Made by a program: the position numbers and the translations under genes. Below are positions 1 to 6,110 of a DNA stretch of 7,964 nt, in pieces; within the stretch, counting starts at the first letter, position 1, and each line of letters starts with the position of its first letter. This DNA is from Saprospiraceae bacterium. Lineage in GTDB: Bacteria > Bacteroidota > Bacteroidia > Chitinophagales > Saprospiraceae. The stretch is from NCBI GenBank assembly GCA_016787375.1, contig JAEUUM010000412.1:1-7964 (forward strand), given 5' to 3'. The notes beneath the pieces were generated by a model. The model was not told the origin of the DNA. It did not search any database and was given only the letters and a program-made list of their open reading frames with translations.

Positions 1-1257
1 TTTCTCATAGCCTGAAACGAGTGTATTTTCATTTTTTACAAAATCATAATAACCGGTCAGCTTTACATAGGAGTTGATGCGATAAGTCAAACCAATACCA
101 AAAGTATCATGCCTAATGTCTCCAATATTGGTGCTTGTTCCTGCTTTACCAATTTCTGTTCCTGCTATTTGGGTATTAGGATCGTACCAGTCATATTTGG
201 CAACAAACTGAAAATGGGTTGTACCGATGTTTTGTACAAAATAAAAATATGCACCATTAAACTTTCTGTGATAAACCGAAGAGGTAGGCGCAGCACCTAA
301 ACTTTTACTCAACTTGTCTGTACCAGGCTGTTCTCCCTGGATGTACTCTGCACGAAGAGTCGTGATTCCAAAAGGATTCAACTCAAAAGTGAGTTGGGCA
401 TCAGCGCCTTGATAATTTCTTCTGGCAACTCTGTTGTAGTTTGACGTATCGGTAGCAAATTCAAATTTATGATCACCATTGCTTAGGGTGTTAAAATTGT
501 AATCTTTCACCTTACCAATTCTGTATCCGCCATGATAATTGGATAAACCTACATTAAATGCGAAAGTCTCGTCAAAGTTTGTTCTTGAAAAAGAAAGTCG
601 CTCTACAAAATCTTTGTGACTATCAAATTCTGAAGCAACTCCGGCTGAACCATTCATGACACCCAAATCAAGTTTGAGTCCATAAAGTGGTGAAAACTTA
701 GGCAAAGTTAAAGCTACAAAAAAACCCAAATCACGTTCTACGGGAAACAATATTTGGTTAAAACGAGCTCTTTCAGGAGTTTCACGCACTTGTGAAGATT
801 GCACAAGTTCAAACCCAAAAGGAACCTGAATCAACCCACCATAGGCACTTGCAATATTTAACCACGGATCAGTAAGCTTTATGTAGGTTTCACGCATAAA
901 TATCCCCTTTTCAGAAATATCAGGCTGCATGACAAAAGTTACGAAATCGTCTTCATAGGTGAATTTTATCCGACCCCGACGCATCATAAACCGACTATAA
1001 TACTTATTGGAACCGTTTACAAAATCGCCCCCTGCAAATGATGAGGCACCTTCAGTTTGGCAATACTGATATTGTGCTTGTAGGTATCCTGTAATTTTAA
1101 GCCTCTTGAGTTTTAAAACATCGTCGGCAAGTCCACCAACATATCTGGTTAAAGTATCCAATGGATTCTCTTCAATTTCTTGTGCTTGAAGCTTAAAATC
1201 AGATAAGGCAATCATCAAAAAAGCAAAAATAAACACAAACCTAGGGTTTAATTTCAT
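1..1257 (-). CDS. Phosphate-selective porin (OprO/OprP family), outer membrane, 3' end beyond the window
   Basis: The frame is open from an ATG at 1257 to the window edge, 419 codons without a stop, so the C-terminus is missing. An in-frame ATG at 1269 is possible, but the ATG at 1257 gives a cleaner signal peptide: MKLNPRF, a hydrophobic core (VFIFAFLMIAL), then cleavage near LQA-Q. The mature part has features of porin O/P beta-barrels: an early MRRGRIKF strand, then GGLIQVPFGFEL, then ETPERARF followed by FPVERDLGFF, then many alternating aromatic/polar strands with tight turns. Family members are trimeric outer-membrane channels for anions such as phosphate or polyphosphate. In Bacteroidota the substrate is often unproven, so specificity here is inferred. 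The gene is separated from the upstream MgtC-type gene by a probable terminator and has its own leader with PHO-box-like repeats. Confidence in the family is high and in the substrate moderate. Confidence 0.85.
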   Translation of the reverse strand, partial: MKLNPRFVFIFAFLMIALSDFKLQAQEIEENPLDTLTRYVGGLADDVLKLKRLKITGYLQAQYQYCQTEGASSFAGGDFVNGSNKYYSRFMMRRGRIKFTYEDDFVTFVMQPDISEKGIFMRETYIKLTDPWLNIASAYGGLIQVPFGFELVQSSQVRETPERARFNQILFPVERDLGFFVALTLPKFSPLYGLKLDLGVMNGSAGVASEFDSHKDFVERLSFSRTNFDETFAFNVGLSNYHGGYRIGKVKDYNFNTLSNGDHKFEFATDTSNYNRVARRNYQGADAQLTFELNPFGITTLRAEYIQGEQPGTDKLSKSLGAAPTSSVYHRKFNGAYFYFVQNIGTTHFQFVAKYDWYDPNTQIAGTEIGKAGTSTNIGDIRHDTFGIGLTYRINSYVKLTGYYDFVKNENTLVSGYEK

Positions 1258-1286
1258 AGGTGCTTGCATAAGTAATAACTTTACAG

Positions 1287-1325
1287 TATTAACTAATTAT
1301 TAATTTACAGTTAATTTAATATTAA
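1287..1325 (-). promoter_or_regulatory. PHO-box-like array 2: four hexamers at 11-bp period in the porin leader
   Basis: On the minus strand TTAATA (1320-1325), TTAACT (1309-1314), TTAATA (1298-1303) and TTAATA (1287-1292) are spaced by exactly 5 bases. Three fit the TT(A/C/T)A(C/T)A pattern fully and one differs at its last base. If the upstream promoter is right, this array lies inside the untranslated leader, where it could act as a downstream operator or simply as phased A/T tracts that bend DNA. The 8-base word TTTACAGT also occurs twice here with a 24-bp period (1280-1287 and 1304-1311, plus strand). Confidence 0.3.
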
Positions 1326-1334
1326 TTCTTTGCA

Positions 1335-1362
1335 CAAAGATGCTCGTCTAATGTTAACTCAA
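1335..1362 (-). promoter_or_regulatory. Candidate Bacteroidota-type promoter of the porin gene
   Basis: On the minus strand CATCTTTG (1335-1342) matches the Bacteroidota -7 element TAnnTTTG except at the first base. A TTG lies 17 bases upstream (1360-1362), within the spacing reported for the -33 element. This would start transcription near 1328 and leave a leader of about 70 nt before the ATG at 1257. The -7 element overlaps a small palindrome, CTTTG-CA-CAAAG (1328-1339), which could affect promoter opening or form the start of the transcript. The call rests on pattern only. Confidence 0.4.
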
Positions 1363-1379
1363 TATTAAGTTTATGTAAA
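1352..1379 (-). promoter_or_regulatory. PHO-box-like array 1: three hexamers at 11-bp period
   Basis: Reading the minus strand, TTTACA (1374-1379), TTAATA (1363-1368) and TTAACA (1352-1357) follow one another with exactly 5 bases between them. All three fit the TT(A/C/T)A(C/T)A repeat of Bacillus PhoP boxes, which also recur every 11 bp. The array overlaps and lies upstream of the candidate -33 element, where an OmpR/PhoB-type activator would bind. Placement before a phosphate-porin-family gene makes a phosphate-responsive operator plausible. The region is very AT-rich, so chance matches are a real alternative. Confidence 0.35.
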
Positions 1380-1391
1380 CTAATAATATAA

Positions 1392-1430
1392 AAGCAAAAA
1401 ATTTTTGCTTCAAAGGCAAATTGCCTTTGA
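1392..1430 (-). terminator. Tandem hairpins, probable terminator of the mgtC-family gene
   Basis: Two adjacent inverted repeats lie about 70 nt past the MgtC-family stop. The first met by a minus-strand transcript has 10-base arms, TCAAAGGCAA and TTGCCTTTGA (1410-1419 and 1421-1430). The second has 9-base arms, AAGCAAAAA and TTTTTGCTT (1392-1400 and 1402-1410). Minus-strand RNA leaving the second hairpin reads TTATATTATT, a loose U-rich tail. The pair would separate the mgtC-family transcript from the porin promoter. The AT-rich second stem is weak, so termination efficiency is uncertain. Confidence 0.5.
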
Positions 1431-1501
1431 AAAAAACCATAAATAAGTTGTGTGTAAAAAAGATAATGGAAGGATTCAATTTTACTCGATCAATTGTATG
1501 C

Positions 1502-1942
1502 TTATTGATCGGATTTTGATTTTGTTTTTGAGCGCATTTCAAGCCACTTATCAATTGGGCTCAGCAATGAATTTATTGAAAGAATAAAAGCTGTTCCAAT
1601 CATAGCTTCTGCGACATATCCTGCTGCTGAAACACATCCAATTGCTGCACTGCACCAAAGTGTGGCCGCGGTGGTCAATCCATGAACACTCATGCCTTCT
1701 TTAAAGATGATTCCTGCCCCCAGAAATCCCACTCCAGTGACTACCTGACTGATTATTCTTGTAACATCTCCCTGAGATTGAGTTACTTTGACTGATAATA
1801 ATACGTACAAGGCGGCACCAATCGCTACCAACATGTTGGTTCTGAGACCGGCAGCTTTATGGTGCCACTGTCTTTCAAAACCTATTAAAAATCCGGCAAA
1901 TGAAGCGCAGAGCAAACGAAAGCAAAAATCTTGGGTACTCAT
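1502..1942 (-). CDS. MgtC/SapB-family inner-membrane protein (short form)
   Basis: This 146-residue protein carries the family signature. RLLCASFAGFLIGFERQ (about residues 9-25) is followed by GLRTNMLVAIGAAL (about 32-45), then TGVGFLGAGIIFKEG (about 69-83) and GLTTAATLWCSAAIG (about 88-102). Four to five hydrophobic helices span most of its length, and it ends in a short charged tail (KTKSKSDQ). It covers only the membrane domain and lacks the C-terminal cytosolic ACT-like domain of the roughly 230-residue Salmonella MgtC, so it is closer to SapB/YhiD. Family members are tied to growth in low Mg2+ and, for MgtC itself, to control of ATP synthase and phosphate uptake; the role here is inferred. 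The ATG at 1942 is the only reasonable start, directly before a helix. No convincing Shine-Dalgarno sequence or promoter is visible upstream. Confidence 0.88.
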   Translation of the reverse strand: MSTQDFCFRLLCASFAGFLIGFERQWHHKAAGLRTNMLVAIGAALYVLLSVKVTQSQGDVTRIISQVVTGVGFLGAGIIFKEGMSVHGLTTAATLWCSAAIGCVSAAGYVAEAMIGTAFILSINSLLSPIDKWLEMRSKTKSKSDQ

Positions 1943-2224
1943 GAAAAATAAAGTTTCTTAAAATTCATGTGCTAATCTAGCAAAATTTTATCCAATTCTC
2001 ACATTTATTATAAGGGTTGTAAAAATAGTTTGACGCCTATTTTCTTAGAGCTGATTTATAGGGTTCCACAGTGTTATTTTAGAGTCAATTTGCCAAATAC
2101 AAAATGATGAAAGACAAAGCTTTTTATAAAAGGGCTCAGTTTATTCAGCAACCTTACAAATATATTTGGGATACAACCTTAAATAAGATTTGAGAGAGGC
2201 TTTGGAGAAAGTATTGAGTCAAAT
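1943..2224. other. Intergenic stretch between A' and the mgtC-family gene
   Basis: These 282 bases separate the stop of the upstream T9SS protein from the start of the MgtC-family gene. I find no strong hairpin terminator and no clean TAnnTTTG promoter with a matching -33 element for mgtC, although both must lie in or near here. A perfect 12-base palindrome, CAAATATATTTG, sits at 2157-2168. A 29-codon plus-strand ORF (2104-2193) has coding-like residue content but no recognised relative, so I do not call it a gene. Confidence 0.6.
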
Positions 2225-3760
2225 TCAATAAATAACCACCTTCTCCGTCTGCAAGATTTTGCCATGTTGTTTGTACAGTACCATGTACATACCCGCTGGC
2301 CAATCGGATACATCTTGCTCTATTTTGCTGCCTTCACGGTCAAGGCTTACTTGCATCATGCGAATACCGTTGGTGTTGATGACTACTATCTCGCCAGATG
2401 ACTGGAGCGTGCCTGCCAATGGTATCACGCTCAAGATGTTCTTCACAGGATTGGGATAAACCATGATATAACCCCTGCTCACCGGCACACTGTAGGTAGC
2501 TACCGGATCGGGTAAGGCGATCGTGCTGTCGCATACAGGGCAGCCTGTGTCCAAGCGATAGTTGGGATAGTACGGTATCGAGCCGCTGTGCCACTCATAT
2601 AGTTCTAAGGCATGCTGCATTACATCACAGCCTATACCCTTTACTTCCGGCTTATCGATATAATGCAAATACTTGAGGCTACTGCTGCTGTTGATGTATA
2701 TGCGGCAGTCGGGTGCCCGTTGTGGATAGAAAAAATTACCCGCAAAACCCAACTCCTGAAAACCATCGTACTCTGCCACTGTCTCTACACTTCCAGGTAT
2801 ATCTGCTGCCCACAGATCGTACTGGAATATCTTGGTAGCAGCAGATACATACAAAAACCTGCCGGAGCCACTGAACTCTACTCCACCGGATAAAGATTTC
2901 TGCATCGGTACTTTCCAACTTTGAAGATAACCAAACTCTCCAATAGCCCGATCAAAGGAAAATAAGCGTACCCAGCAGTTGGCGCTGTCTAAAGGGACGT
3001 CGTATACTGCATAGAGGTCTCCTTGTGCGGAGAATTTTGAGCTTACACTATTCTGTCGATCAGCTTTTAACTCAGGAAAATATTGCTTGTTTTTAAAAAT
3101 TATATTAGCTCCCTTTACTTCAAATATTAATAGCGAATTTATTGAATCTGAACAGGAAGTAAGCCACCAGTTATTTGAGTTCTTTTTTCTTAATAGATTT
3201 AACCCGCTTCCTTGATTTTGTTCATTATAAAAAACACTATCCTTTGTCAAAACCATATATTTGCCACCCTCTTTCTGACAAACCTTTGCGAAGGCTATTT
3301 TGTCTACACTTGTTGTATTAGGCATATATTCATTATAAGGTTTATATACATATAAAAAACAACTGTCTTTTTCATCACAGGGGATAAACAAACAATCTTG
3401 CATCCATCCAATATGTCCTAAATTTTCAAATGAATAACAGCTATTAAAAGATTCAGCGCTAATGTCATTTATTCCGTAGCCGTTTTCTAAAACCTGATAA
3501 TCACTTCCATAAATACGACATCCGTTTGAATACATTAAAAATTCACCATCATTTCTTGAAGAGATAAACGATGCATATCCACTAAAATTTTCAAATAATT
3601 TAATACTATCTATTGTCGATTTATCAGGGGCAAATCTAATTCTGGTTCCATTGTGCTTCATAGTATTGTAGCCAAAAAACCAGTTGATATCTCTACCACA
3701 TTGTCCATAAGTATCATAAATTAAAACCGTACCCAATAAAATGATTATTAGTCTTTTCAT
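2225..3760 (-). CDS. Secreted beta-propeller-like protein with T9SS type A sorting domain (copy A')
   Basis: The 511-residue product starts with a signal peptide (MKRLIIILLGTVLIY, cleavage near TYG-Q). The mature N-terminus CGRDINWFFG resembles the NWYFG opening of surface beta-propeller proteins common in T9SS bacteria. Propeller-like strands follow, with SGSGRFLYVS...IFQYDL (about residues 295-320) and RAPDCRIYIN (about 350) matching the usual SPDGKYLYVS and APDGKIYI repeats. The C-terminal 80 residues are a type A sorting domain with YPNP, GMYMVLY and a terminal KVV strand, expected to be removed on export and cell-surface attachment. About 13 cysteines are in the mature part. It is a paralogue of the 4553-6094 gene, about 57% identical over residues 20-252 but about 96% over about 254-438. 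The start lies only 25 nt past a hairpin, which leaves little room for a separate promoter. Ligand and role are unknown; adhesion or sugar binding would be a guess. Confidence 0.85.
   Translation of the reverse strand: MKRLIIILLGTVLIYDTYGQCGRDINWFFGYNTMKHNGTRIRFAPDKSTIDSIKLFENFSGYASFISSRNDGEFLMYSNGCRIYGSDYQVLENGYGINDISAESFNSCYSFENLGHIGWMQDCLFIPCDEKDSCFLYVYKPYNEYMPNTTSVDKIAFAKVCQKEGGKYMVLTKDSVFYNEQNQGSGLNLLRKKNSNNWWLTSCSDSINSLLIFEVKGANIIFKNKQYFPELKADRQNSVSSKFSAQGDLYAVYDVPLDSANCWVRLFSFDRAIGEFGYLQSWKVPMQKSLSGGVEFSGSGRFLYVSAATKIFQYDLWAADIPGSVETVAEYDGFQELGFAGNFFYPQRAPDCRIYINSSSSLKYLHYIDKPEVKGIGCDVMQHALELYEWHSGSIPYYPNYRLDTGCPVCDSTIALPDPVATYSVPVSRGYIMVYPNPVKNILSVIPLAGTLQSSGEIVVINTNGIRMMQVSLDREGSKIEQDVSDWPAGMYMVLYKQHGKILQTEKVVIY
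2446..3002. repeat. Near-identical cassette, copy 1 (inside A')
   Basis: This segment aligns without gaps to 4777-5333 at a constant offset of 2331 bases. I count 7 amino-acid differences in about 181 residues. Perfectly identical DNA runs are 2538-2629 (92 bp), 2712-2767 (56 bp), 2801-2863 (63 bp) and 2906-2974 (69 bp), with synonymous differences clustered between them. Flanking parts of the same two genes are only about 57% identical in protein. The cassette edges are approximate. Confidence 0.8.
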
Positions 3761-3785
3761 AACTTTAATATAATTAATGGTAAAA

Positions 3786-3809
3786 GAGCGGGTGAAGAAT
3801 CACCCGCTC
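3786..3809 (-). terminator. Intercistronic hairpin between B' and A'
   Basis: Nine-base arms GAGCGGGTG and CACCCGCTC pair perfectly around a 6-base loop. Minus-strand RNA continues with TTTT, so this fits an intrinsic terminator beginning 10 nt after the B' stop. It ends 25 nt before the A' start, so A' would depend on read-through or on a promoter inside B'. A hairpin with the same layout, and a stem identical at six of nine positions, sits between B and A. Confidence 0.7.
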
Positions 3810-3819
3810 AAATTTGATT

Positions 3820-4293
3820 CTAATTCTTTATGAGTTTAAAACTCTCCTTACTGCTGTCGGCATATTGGTATTCAAGAAAATAAATACCTGTTACAAGTTG
3901 ACCAATTTTCATATTTTGCCCATTAACTGGTTTGGCGATTTTGTATATTTCCTGCCCAATGGTACTGAGCAATCTAACAGATTGGCAATCTTTTTCATTT
4001 GGAATAATAAATGTAATCTCATTCAAAGCTGGATTTGGGTAAAATCCTGCAACAAATTCCTTGGTCTGAGCTTTGCTCCCTCTTTCCTCTAAAATTTCAC
4101 AAAGATTTCTGTCATCAAACTCATAATTACCAAGCTGTACCAATATTGATCGCGCCACGAATACACCTTGCCCTCCATCAAGTGGGCATTTGTTGGCTAT
4201 GTTTTCGAGTTGGACAATTTCTGTTGAGTCTAAACTTGTAAAACCCGAGGTGAGTGATTTTAAAACTCCACAATTAGAAAATTGTAAATTCAT
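3820..4293 (-). pseudogene. 5'-truncated copy of the B gene (B'), C-terminal part only
   Basis: From about residue 12 (the K of VLKSL) to the end, this 157-codon ORF aligns with the last 145 residues of the 6158-7964 product at about 53% identity (77 of 145 by eye) with one short indel. Shared landmarks are LDSTEI, CPL-GG, ARSILVQ, LCEI-EER, FYPNP/FFPNP, EIT-IIP, GIYFLE and KLIKN. It keeps the T9SS type A sorting domain but has no signal peptide and none of the beta-helix part, so the product could not be exported by the Sec-then-T9SS route. An in-frame stop lies at 4312-4314, so the reading frame does not continue upstream. The retained frame and conserved motifs mean a short expressed peptide cannot be excluded. 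It is best read as the remnant of a duplicated B gene. Confidence 0.75.
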
Positions 4294-4552
4294 ATTTAAG
4301 TAAATTGGTGTTCATTCATTTAATCCTTAATTATAAAAATACCTGCTTATTCTTACTTTCCAAAATAAAAATACTTTTTCGCCAATTGACGACAATCTTT
4401 TTCTCTGCCCTTTATTGTCTAAGTTTAAAATTTTAACCCAACCAATTTTCCAACTGATCGCAGATACCGACATTTTCTTAAGATCCTGAATTCTGTAAGA
4501 ATCGTCTCTTTGATTCTGACATCCGAATGAATCGTCAGGAGGTACCAATTGA
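4294..4552. other. Stretch between A and B' with an unrecognised ORF
   Basis: These 259 bases hold no recognised gene. A minus-strand ORF of 73 codons (4327-4548) begins 4 bases after the stop of the upstream gene, but its product is basic, has no signal peptide or membrane segment, and resembles nothing I know. If B' was once full length, this region marks where its front was lost. If the module was copied by simple tandem duplication, it should match the sequence after A' (below 2225), and I see no such match. The word GAATCGTC occurs twice, 30 bp apart (4499-4506 and 4529-4536). No strong terminator is seen after the A stop. Confidence 0.45.
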
Positions 4553-4562
4553 CTAATTGACT
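4547..4562. repeat. 8-bp tandem duplication at the stop codon of A
   Basis: AATTGACT occurs twice in direct succession (4547-4554 and 4555-4562), covering the stop codon (CTA on the plus strand, 4553-4555). The C-terminus of A therefore reads KVVLVN where A' reads KVVIY. A replication-slippage event may have shifted the end of the sorting domain by one residue. Confidence 0.6.
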
Positions 4563-6094
4563 AATACCACCTTCTCCGTTTGCAAGATCCTACCACGCTG
4601 AGTGTACACCACCACATACATACCCTTCGTCCAATTGCTGACATCCAGCTCTATTTTACTTCCTGTCTGATCTATAGCTTGGGTAAACACCCTCCTTCCG
4701 TTCATGTCTATGATTTCTATGATGCCGTCCGACTGTAAGGTACCGGCTAGCGGGTAGATACTGAGACGGTCTTTGACCGGATTGGGATATACTTTTATGT
4801 AACCTCTGCTTACGGGTACACTCAATGTGGCTACCGGGTCGGGTAAGGCGATCGTGCTGTCGCATACCGGGCAGCCTGTGTCCAAGCGATAGTTGGGATA
4901 GTACGGTATCGAGCCGCTGTGCCACTCATATAGTTCTAAGGCATGCTGCATTACATCACAACCTATGCCTTTAACTTCAGGCTTATCGATATAATGTAAG
5001 TACCTTAGACTGCTGCTGCTGTTGATATAAATACGGCAGTCAGGTGCCCGTTGTGGATAGAAAAAATTACCCGCAAAACCCAACTCCTGAAAACCATCAT
5101 ACTCTGCCACTGTCTCAACACTACCAGGTACATCTGCTGCCCACAGATCGTACTGGAATATCTTGGTAGCAGCAGATACATACAAAAACCTGCCCGAACC
5201 ACTGAACTCTACTCCACCTGAAAGCGATATCTTCAACGGTACTTTCCAACTTTGAAGATAACCAAACTCTCCAATAGCCCGATCAAAGGAAAATAAGCGT
5301 ACCCAACAGTTGGCACTGTCTAAAGGGACGTCATACTTGGCATAAAATTTTCCGTCTGGGGAAAATTTAACCGATACACAATTGTCCTCTTCAGGTTTAA
5401 TTTCTTTAAAGTATTGCTTTTTTGCTTCTTTAATTATTGCTCCTTCTATTTCAAAAATAAGAATCGCATTAGCAGAATCTGCCGAAGATGTTAACCACCA
5501 ATTATCAGATTTCGACTTCTTTAATATATTGAGTTCACCCGTTGTATTAGCATTATTATAAAATACACTATCCTTTGTTAGAACTTTGAACTTTCCATCA
5601 CTTTTTCTTATAACCTTTGCCATAGCAATCTTATCAACATACGGTTTTAATGGGTCATATTTATTCCGTGGTTTATAGATATATAAAAAACAACTGTCTT
5701 TTTCATCACAGGGAATAAACAAACAATCTTGCATCCATCCACTGTGGCCAAGACTACCTGGTTCATAACAGTCACTAAATGCAGAAGCACTTATGTCATT
5801 AATACCATATCCATTTTCAATTACATCAAATGTAGAATCTGAAATGGTGCATCCATTTCCATACAACAACAATTGTCCTGCCTTATTAGAAATCATAGCA
5901 TTGTACTTACCTACATTTGAGTTTTGTTTAATCTTTACCTTATATTTTTTAGCTTGTGGTGTCTCAAACCTTAATTGTGTTCCGAAATATTGCATAGTAT
6001 TGGCGCCTGAAAGCCAATTTATATCCCTTCCACATTGTGCATCCAAGCATGCTACGACTAATAGCATTTTGGCCATGAAAATTATATTTTTCAT
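4553..6094 (-). CDS. Secreted beta-propeller-like protein with T9SS type A sorting domain (copy A)
   Basis: The 513-residue product has a signal peptide (MKNIIFMAKMLLVVA, cleavage near LDA-Q) and a mature start CGRDINWLSG. Residues about 60-252 are the diverged propeller-like half, including NGYGINDIS and the three-cysteine block QDCLFIPCDEKDSC. Residues about 255-440 are the cassette nearly identical to A', with the GRFLYVS and APDCRIYIN strand motifs. Residues about 434-513 are the T9SS type A sorting domain (YPNP, GMYVVVY, ILQTEKVV). The protein should be exported by Sec and then T9SS and held at the cell surface or released. The ATG at 6094 lies 16 nt after a hairpin that ends B, so co-transcription with B by read-through is likely. 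Compared with A', the mature protein lacks two cysteines (in the KVCQ and LTSC positions) and gains one (EDNC). The ligand is unknown. Confidence 0.85.
   Translation of the reverse strand: MKNIIFMAKMLLVVACLDAQCGRDINWLSGANTMQYFGTQLRFETPQAKKYKVKIKQNSNVGKYNAMISNKAGQLLLYGNGCTISDSTFDVIENGYGINDISASAFSDCYEPGSLGHSGWMQDCLFIPCDEKDSCFLYIYKPRNKYDPLKPYVDKIAMAKVIRKSDGKFKVLTKDSVFYNNANTTGELNILKKSKSDNWWLTSSADSANAILIFEIEGAIIKEAKKQYFKEIKPEEDNCVSVKFSPDGKFYAKYDVPLDSANCWVRLFSFDRAIGEFGYLQSWKVPLKISLSGGVEFSGSGRFLYVSAATKIFQYDLWAADVPGSVETVAEYDGFQELGFAGNFFYPQRAPDCRIYINSSSSLRYLHYIDKPEVKGIGCDVMQHALELYEWHSGSIPYYPNYRLDTGCPVCDSTIALPDPVATLSVPVSRGYIKVYPNPVKDRLSIYPLAGTLQSDGIIEIIDMNGRRVFTQAIDQTGSKIELDVSNWTKGMYVVVYTQRGRILQTEKVVLVN
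4777..5333. repeat. Near-identical cassette, copy 2 (inside A)
   Basis: This is the partner of 2446-3002. Identical DNA runs fall at 4869-4960, 5043-5098, 5132-5194 and 5237-5305. GC content is high here: 35 of 60 bases at 4861-4920, against 17 of 60 at 5881-5940 in the N-terminal half of the same gene. The edges coincide with sharp drops in similarity to A', just after the YPNPVK motif on one side and at DVPLD on the other. Confidence 0.8.
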
Positions 6095-6110
6095 TTAGTA
6101 TGATATAATA

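Noticed and set aside
1354..1554. 66-codon minus-strand ORF overlapping the end of the MgtC-family gene
   Set aside because: It lies in another frame over the 3' end of a well-supported gene and then runs through the terminator hairpins and PHO-box-like region; its residue content is that of AT-rich spacer.
1943..2040. Possible mgtC-family promoter
   Set aside because: Only partial TAnnTTTG matches (such as AAATTTTG) without a -33 element at proper spacing.
2157..2168. Palindrome CAAATATATTTG containing TATATTTG on both strands, a perfect -7 element match
   Set aside because: No TTG or TTTG lies at a suitable distance on either strand, so a promoter cannot be supported.
2340..2594. Minus-strand ORF of 84 codons in the A' cassette, with a similar 89-codon ORF at 4656-4925 in A
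   Set aside because: Both are the same out-of-frame shadow of the near-identical cassette, so their resemblance follows from DNA identity and is not evidence for a gene.
2225..6094. Insertion sequence or site-specific inversion as the cause of the A/A' repeat
   Set aside because: Both copies are in direct orientation, there are no terminal inverted repeats at the cassette edges and no recombinase or transposase gene is in the window.
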